In this document: positions 59,565 to 64,000 of the stretch, one piece after another | Numbering within the stretch: position 1 is the stretch's first letter | Layout of the letters: every line of letters starts with the position of its first letter | Translations under genes and position numbers: made by a program | From: Anaerolineales bacterium UBA5797 | GTDB lineage: Bacteria > Chloroflexota > Anaerolineae > Anaerolineales > Villigracilaceae | Assembly (NCBI GenBank): GCA_002418205.1 | Contig: DIDP01000075.1 | Coordinates: 1-64,000 of the forward strand | Reading direction: 5' to 3' | DNA: 64,000 nt | Notes under the pieces: model-generated | Seen by the model: only the letters and a program-made list of their open reading frames with translations | Databases searched by the model: none | Told to the model about the DNA's origin: nothing

Positions 59565-60026
59565 CTAATCCCTGGTCTTTTTATTGCGACTGGTCTTGCG
59601 CGCGCTTTCACTATTTGTCTGTGTCACCGAATTATCGTTTCCGATAATGATGGGACCGCTGGAATCCCCGGAGATTTTAATTCCTCCTACACTGATGCTG
59701 CCGTTGGTCGCAACCGCTCCACTTCCAGTATTTGTTATCCCCTCTGCTTTTGCCTTCTCGATAAGTTCCATGACCATTCTTGCGAAGTCGGGATCGTCCT
59801 TTAGGGCTTTTTTTAGTTGGAGTGCAAAAGCTTCCTGATTGTCTGGATCTTCTGTATTTTCTGCCAAATCGCTGGCAGCACCTGCGCCCGCGGGTTTCTC
59901 TTTTAATTTCCCTGTGATGGTTTCCCAGAGCTTTTTTCCGGCGTCTTCAGCCAGGTTTTCCCCAAATTTCGTCAAATAAGGGACGAGAATGGACGTTACT
60001 GTTGCGGCAAGTGTTGCTGGATCCAT
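59565..60026 (-). CDS. Small helical protein with C-terminal amyloid-like motif, candidate effector
   Basis: A 153-residue protein. Residues 1-97 are helical: MDPATLAATVTSILVPYLTK is hydrophobic and amphipathic, followed by acidic/Lys helices (LQLKKALKDDPDFARMVMEL). Residues 109-135 hold the Gly/Ile/Asn motif ISVGGIKISGD with PIIIGNDNSV. The tail is basic (RKTSRNKK). The N-terminal helix start MDP and helical bundle recall HeLo/Bell-type membrane-active domains, but that is an inference. The motif at the C-terminus here and at the N-terminus of the adjacent STAND protein is the order used by effector/NLR pairs that signal through prion-like motifs. GAGGAGAGG before ATG 60026 sets the start. 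Confidence 0.75.
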   Translation of the reverse strand: MDPATLAATVTSILVPYLTKFGENLAEDAGKKLWETITGKLKEKPAGAGAASDLAENTEDPDNQEAFALQLKKALKDDPDFARMVMELIEKAKAEGITNTGSGAVATNGSISVGGIKISGDSSGPIIIGNDNSVTQTNSESARKTSRNKKTRD

Positions 60027-60141
60027 AAATCCTCTCCTCTGGTAAAAAATCGCCAATGCCGGCACCCGCCGATGGGTGATAGTCAAATGTGCGATTGTCC
60101 GGCCGCCATAAGGAACTCTGTGGTTATGAAACTACACAATG

Positions 60142-60170
60142 ATTATACAATACAGACACTTTGAATTCAA
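60142..60170 (-). promoter_or_regulatory. Sigma-70-type promoter of the effector-STAND operon
   Basis: -35 TTGAAT (60170-60165), a 17-base spacer, then -10 TATAAT (60147-60142) on the minus strand. The leader is about 110 bases and contains ATCGGC...GGCGAT then TTTTTT (about 60075-60045), a possible attenuator. The promoter overlaps the end of the SARP regulator gene. Confidence 0.7.
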
Positions 60171-63100
60171 TCACCTGCGAGAATCTGGTCTACTGTCTTC
60201 CAAAGATCCAACGATCGCCCCTTTTTCTTTAGCTCGTTGAATTTTTTGGGTGACATTGACTTTTGTACGAATGAGAGCGCTTCAAGCGCCTGTGATTTGG
60301 TATTATGCCAACTGGCAAAGTGAGTATGAACCAGTTCCCCCAGTTCCACGGCGTTTTCAACGTTCCCTTGTTTGAAAAATAATTTTGCCATGCTGGCAAG
60401 TATGGTGAGTACGATCCCGGCATCATGGACTTTTCTTGCCAGCAGCAGGGCATTGGCAAGATGTTTTTCAGCCAGGCGTAGATCGTTCTGTTTTAGTGCT
60501 GCTTCGCCCAGGCCATTTAGCGCGTAAGCGGATATCCAGTTATGTTGGGCATGGCTTGCAAATTCCATGCTTTTTGAAAAACCCTGAATCGCCATTTCGA
60601 AATCATCCATTGATAACGCGAGATCACCGATGCCGCGCCAGTAAAAGGACAATCCGACGTTATCCTTGTAATTTTCAAATGTCTGGCGGGAGTGTTCGAA
60701 CCAGACTTTTGCTTCCTCCGGCTTGTCTGTCAGCCGCATTAATTCGCCCATTTCCCATTCGTTCCAGGCAACCTGATAGGCAGGTCCTGCTTCCCTGATG
60801 AGGTCCAGACATTTTTGCCGGATACGCAGAGCATCGATCAGATCGCCGTGGCGGGCTTTTTCAAAACTTTCCTTGGAGAGGGCGGCAATGGCTTGTTGGG
60901 TATATCCGTGTTCGAGGTTGATACGGGCGATATCCTGAAAACATTCAAACGCCTTTTCAAATTGACCCAATTGCAGAAATGCATCACCGATCTGCCATTC
61001 GATGTTGGAGGCTGTTGACCACTCATTCACATCCAGCGCCAGCAGGCTGGCATGGGCTGCCTGCCATTGTTTGATCGCTTCTTCGATTTTCCCTTGCCTC
61101 ATGCGCAACGATCCAATTTGCCGCAAAGTATGAGCCGTATCGATCCTGTCCTCGAGGGACGAAAAGATATCGAGCGCTTCCGTCAGGTTCTGATTGATCC
61201 ACTCGTCCATGTGTTGGGACTCACTCTGATTCGGTGCCAGAAGCAGCCTTGCAAGGTGGAGCTTCGCCGTGGCAAGCTCCCATGGATCGTTTTTCTCCTG
61301 AAAATGCAAAATGGAATTCTTGAGCCGTTGAGTTGCCTCGTTGAGGTCAATGACCATGCCGTAGATATAGGCAAGTAGGATTCCCCAAAATCCCAACTCA
61401 TGTAGCTCAATGGATTTTTTCGACAAAGACCACGCCTCCCGGATTCCCTCCATGTTGATGGGATATAACCCTTCGAAGACCGCTTCACGGATCGGGCCTC
61501 CATCGGAGTAATAGGCTCCCTGCGCTGTCCGAAGCACGATCTTGGCTCTCGTGGTTTTTGCGTCCCCCCCTAATCTTTCCAGCAACTTGAGCATCTCCCC
61601 GACCATATTCATAAGCTCATCAAATTTCCCTCTAATTTCGGAATAAGCAAATATAACAGGAAGTATGGCGTGGATCGCAGTTTCATAACCCCGATCCGTT
61701 ATCGACCAGGCCCAGGCGCTCTTGATGTTTTCAAATTCAACTTCCAGTTCCGAAAGAGCTTTCGGTTGACCGGATTCTTTCCATGATTCCCATAATGAAG
61801 CGAGACGATTGCTGTAATACATGCAGTAATGATCCTTGACCTGTGCATAGGTCAGGGTTTCACACTCCAGCAATTCAAAGGCAAATTGCCGGAGCAGTTC
61901 GTGGATCTGATACCTGCCATCTGCCCGCGCTTGAATCCAGGATTTGTTGGTCAGGTCGAGCAGAGTCTTCATGGATATTCCGGCAATGGCTTGCGCCGCC
62001 TGGCGCGAGAAACCCGAACGGAAGACGCTCAGCGCTTTGATGGTCGAACGCGTAGGTTTTGTCAGCTTCTGCCAGGACGAGTCGAAAATGGCACGCAGAC
62101 TGCGCTGCCGATCCGGCAAATCGTGCAACTCACTTTGAAGGAAATCCAGGTTTTGTTTGATCTCTCGGTTGATTTCCTCCACCGGCAGGACCTCCGTCCA
62201 TGATGCGGCGAGTTCGATGGCAAGCGGCATGCCTTGCAAATGTCGGCAGATCTGGGAGACCGTTAAGAGATTGTCCTGGGTGATCTTAAAGGATGATTGA
62301 ACCCGGCGCGCGCTCTGTTCAAATAATTGGAGGGCGCTAAATGCAATTTGTTCAGGATCAGCCTCCGAGTTGGAAAGAGGCGATTCGTTCCCCGGCGTTT
62401 CGAGTCCCTCCACCGGGAAGAGATGTTCCCCCTGAATGTTCACCCTTTCCCGCGAGGTCGTCAGCAGTTTCAGGTTCGGAGCATGGTTTATCAGATCGGT
62501 CAACAGGGAAATGCTCGCCGCGTCCAGCAGGTGCTCCAGGTTGTCAAGGATCAAAAGCATTTGGCGGTTTTGGACGGCATCGAGCAGTTGTTGCCGTGGC
62601 TCACATTTATCGGTGTGAGTTGGGATGTTCAATTCCTTCTTGATCGCGGAGATTATGGAATTCGGATCGGTCAGCGGCGCAAGTTGGATGAACCAGACCC
62701 CATCTTCGAATCTGCCGTTGTTGCTGGATTCGAATCCGGTTTGGATCGCCAGGCGGGTCTTGCCGCTGCCGCCGGGTCCGAGGAATGTGACCAGTCTGCA
62801 GTCCGGTGATTCAAGCAGTTTTCGAATCTCTCTCAGTTCGTTTGACCGTCCGATGAACGGTGTGGATTGAATGGGCAGATTATTTTTTGACGGTTTGCTT
62901 GTGACGGCAGGTCCGTCCTTCTTTTTCCATTTGAGAAGATCGACTTCCCGATTCTTTCCACCGGTTGATCCGCTGATTGATTTGTCCCGGATCGCGTCAT
63001 GGAGTTGAATCGTCTCCGGCTCGGGTTCGACGCCCAACTCCTGTTTCAACAAACGAACACATTCCTCAAACTGACGCATTGCCGCGGCTTGCTGTCCGCC

Positions 63101-63748
63101 CAGGGCGTAGGCAAGCATGAGTTGTCGGTGGGCGGGTTCATGCAACATATCCATCGCCAGCCATTTGCGGCAGTGTTCAACGGCGGAGTTATATTGTTCG
63201 GACTGGATATATCCCTGAATAAGATATTGCAGGATCTCGCCGAGGTTTTGGCGCAAACCTTCGGATTGAAAGAATTGCCATTCTTCAAATGTCGGGGAGT
63301 CTGGCAGGGAGAACCCTTCGAGAAAATCACCCTGATATAGACTCAGGGCTTCTTCCAGGGCAGTCTGGCAGGTTTGACAAAGGGGCTTGCCGTCCCCCTG
63401 CAAGGCATGGCGGTGCTGTCTCGGTTGTTGGAGGTTTGTTTGAAATTGCCTGACATCCAGTCTGACGGATCGATCTGAATTAAGGCTGACCTGGTCCTGC
63501 GTGGTGAGCAGGATATCGCCCCCCAGTTCATTCTTCAGCCGCGATATGGTCTTGCGGATGTTCGCGCGCGCGGTGGTTTGATCTGCATCGGGCCATAAGA
63601 GCGCGGCCAATGTATCGCGCGTATGCGGCTGGGCGGTGACGGCCAGATACGCCAGAAGAGCCAGATCCTTCCGGCGCTGCAAGGTGAGTTGTTGATTGCC
63701 GCGTTTGATTTGAGGAGGTCCGAACAGTTGTATGCTCAGATCATGCAC
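60167..63748 (-). CDS. SARP/BTAD-type STAND ATPase TPR transcriptional regulator
   Basis: About 1193 residues. An OmpR-like winged helix (about 5-95; LQRRKDLALLAYLAVTAQPH, ANIRKTISRLKNELGG) and a BTAD domain (about 100-255; LYQGDFLEGFSLPDSPTFEE) form a SARP/AfsR-type module. The NB-ARC domain has Walker A FLGPGGSGKTRLAIQ (about 323-335), Walker B MLLILDNLEHLL and MPLAIELAASW. The C-terminal half is TPR repeats. AfsR-like proteins activate nearby genes when the ATPase is switched on; the effector-STAND operon right downstream is the obvious candidate target. The start is GTG 63748, seven bases past TATAAT. An ATG at 63757 overlaps that box and is unlikely to be in the transcript. Confidence 0.9.
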   Translation of the reverse strand: MHDLSIQLFGPPQIKRGNQQLTLQRRKDLALLAYLAVTAQPHTRDTLAALLWPDADQTTARANIRKTISRLKNELGGDILLTTQDQVSLNSDRSVRLDVRQFQTNLQQPRQHRHALQGDGKPLCQTCQTALEEALSLYQGDFLEGFSLPDSPTFEEWQFFQSEGLRQNLGEILQYLIQGYIQSEQYNSAVEHCRKWLAMDMLHEPAHRQLMLAYALGGQQAAAMRQFEECVRLLKQELGVEPEPETIQLHDAIRDKSISGSTGGKNREVDLLKWKKKDGPAVTSKPSKNNLPIQSTPFIGRSNELREIRKLLESPDCRLVTFLGPGGSGKTRLAIQTGFESSNNGRFEDGVWFIQLAPLTDPNSIISAIKKELNIPTHTDKCEPRQQLLDAVQNRQMLLILDNLEHLLDAASISLLTDLINHAPNLKLLTTSRERVNIQGEHLFPVEGLETPGNESPLSNSEADPEQIAFSALQLFEQSARRVQSSFKITQDNLLTVSQICRHLQGMPLAIELAASWTEVLPVEEINREIKQNLDFLQSELHDLPDRQRSLRAIFDSSWQKLTKPTRSTIKALSVFRSGFSRQAAQAIAGISMKTLLDLTNKSWIQARADGRYQIHELLRQFAFELLECETLTYAQVKDHYCMYYSNRLASLWESWKESGQPKALSELEVEFENIKSAWAWSITDRGYETAIHAILPVIFAYSEIRGKFDELMNMVGEMLKLLERLGGDAKTTRAKIVLRTAQGAYYSDGGPIREAVFEGLYPINMEGIREAWSLSKKSIELHELGFWGILLAYIYGMVIDLNEATQRLKNSILHFQEKNDPWELATAKLHLARLLLAPNQSESQHMDEWINQNLTEALDIFSSLEDRIDTAHTLRQIGSLRMRQGKIEEAIKQWQAAHASLLALDVNEWSTASNIEWQIGDAFLQLGQFEKAFECFQDIARINLEHGYTQQAIAALSKESFEKARHGDLIDALRIRQKCLDLIREAGPAYQVAWNEWEMGELMRLTDKPEEAKVWFEHSRQTFENYKDNVGLSFYWRGIGDLALSMDDFEMAIQGFSKSMEFASHAQHNWISAYALNGLGEAALKQNDLRLAEKHLANALLLARKVHDAGIVLTILASMAKLFFKQGNVENAVELGELVHTHFASWHNTKSQALEALSFVQKSMSPKKFNELKKKGRSLDLWKTVDQILAGD

Positions 63749-63755
63749 AGGGTGC

Positions 63756-63761
63756 ATTATA
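63756..63761 (-). promoter_or_regulatory. -10 box overlapping an upstream ATG, SARP regulator
   Basis: TATAAT on the minus strand, seven bases before GTG 63748. Its last two bases, with the next G, form the alternative ATG 63757. Confidence 0.55.
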
Positions 63762-63839
63762 CCTTAGCAGGGAATCTCCACTGCCGGTATTGGCATGCTG
63801 TCAGACTCCCTGCCAGGGTGTGTTTATTTGTCCTGCCCG

Positions 63840-64000
63840 TCACTTAACCAGAACTTGAACGGTGTAATTGCCCGTGCTGTCCTGAATTTCAAATGGATCC
63901 ATCCTGATGATGATCAGCCCGATGCGGTTATATTCTTCGGTGTTCATGGGCTTCGCGTCAATGACAAGATACCCATTTTCCACATTCAACACGTCCGACT
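63840..64000 (-). CDS. C-terminal end of a protein cut by the window edge
   Basis: An open frame enters from 64000 and ends in TGA at 63842-63840, giving 53 residues: SDVLNVENGYLVIDAKPM, then YNRIGLIIIRMDPFEIQDST and a final YTVQVLVK. The pattern suggests a beta-rich extracellular domain. Too little is present for a family call. Confidence 0.6.
   Translation of the reverse strand, partial: SDVLNVENGYLVIDAKPMNTEEYNRIGLIIIRMDPFEIQDSTGNYTVQVLVK

Noticed and set aside
1..64000. CRISPR array, rRNA genes or a complete insertion sequence
   Set aside because: No regularly spaced 25-40 base repeats, no rRNA-like stretches, and only fragments of a transposase were seen.

Overview
The window looks like a chromosomal segment of a Chloroflexota bacterium, probably class Anaerolineae. 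This is inferred from the gene content: large STAND/TPR regulators, a membrane Ser/Thr kinase, a CcrM-like methyltransferase, a secreted protein with YFPETGHNV-type repeats, and REP-like palindromes. No rRNA or CRISPR array is visible. One tRNA-Ser(CGA) is present.

Region 1 (1-4400) differs from the rest. It has four single-gene units, all on the minus strand, that look AT-richer by eye. Each gene starts just after a GTTGGGC-type core and is followed by an RYYYAAC-type core inside a conserved ~39 bp repeat. The spacers share a ~215 bp duplicated element and carry decayed IS110-family transposase pieces. The layout resembles an integron-type cassette cluster without a visible integrase.

Region 2 (4.6-37 kb) is core metabolism and maintenance. 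It has nnrDE metabolite repair, an SPFH-HTH fusion, XdhC, a CBS-DHH pyrophosphatase, a fused 2Fe-2S/Mo hydroxylase with a distant FAD subunit, an M16C protease, a Na+/H+ antiporter, a CcrM-like methylase, a galactokinase, a Ser/Thr kinase, two tandem alanine-dehydrogenase-like genes, RarA and a XRE-STAND-TPR regulator.

Region 3 (37-56 kb) has an ECF sigma factor followed by a membrane protein, a lipoprotein and a CopB-type ATPase. Then come a STAS protein, a CNNM/CBS protein, a SelD that is itself a selenoprotein (in-frame UGA plus SECIS-like hairpin), SPFH/NfeD proteins, the UDP-ManNAcA pathway pair, RNase D, a beta-CASP nuclease and tRNA-Ser.

Region 4 (56-64 kb) is the most unusual. A SARP/BTAD-STAND-TPR regulator is followed by a strong promoter, a small helical protein, and a 1173-residue STAND ATPase joined through one membrane helix to extracellular DUF11-like repeats, LysM and an SdrD-B/Cna-B-like domain. 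The C-terminus of the small protein and the N-terminus of the ATPase share a ~27-residue Gly/Ile/Asn motif. That is the arrangement expected of an effector/NLR pair signalling through an amyloid-like motif, and it may be an undescribed sensing or cell-death system.

Across the window, at least ten genes have a TATAAT-like box 6-8 bases before the start codon. This points to widespread leaderless transcription, and I used it to choose several starts. Starts, families and strand calls were read by eye; no searches were run.
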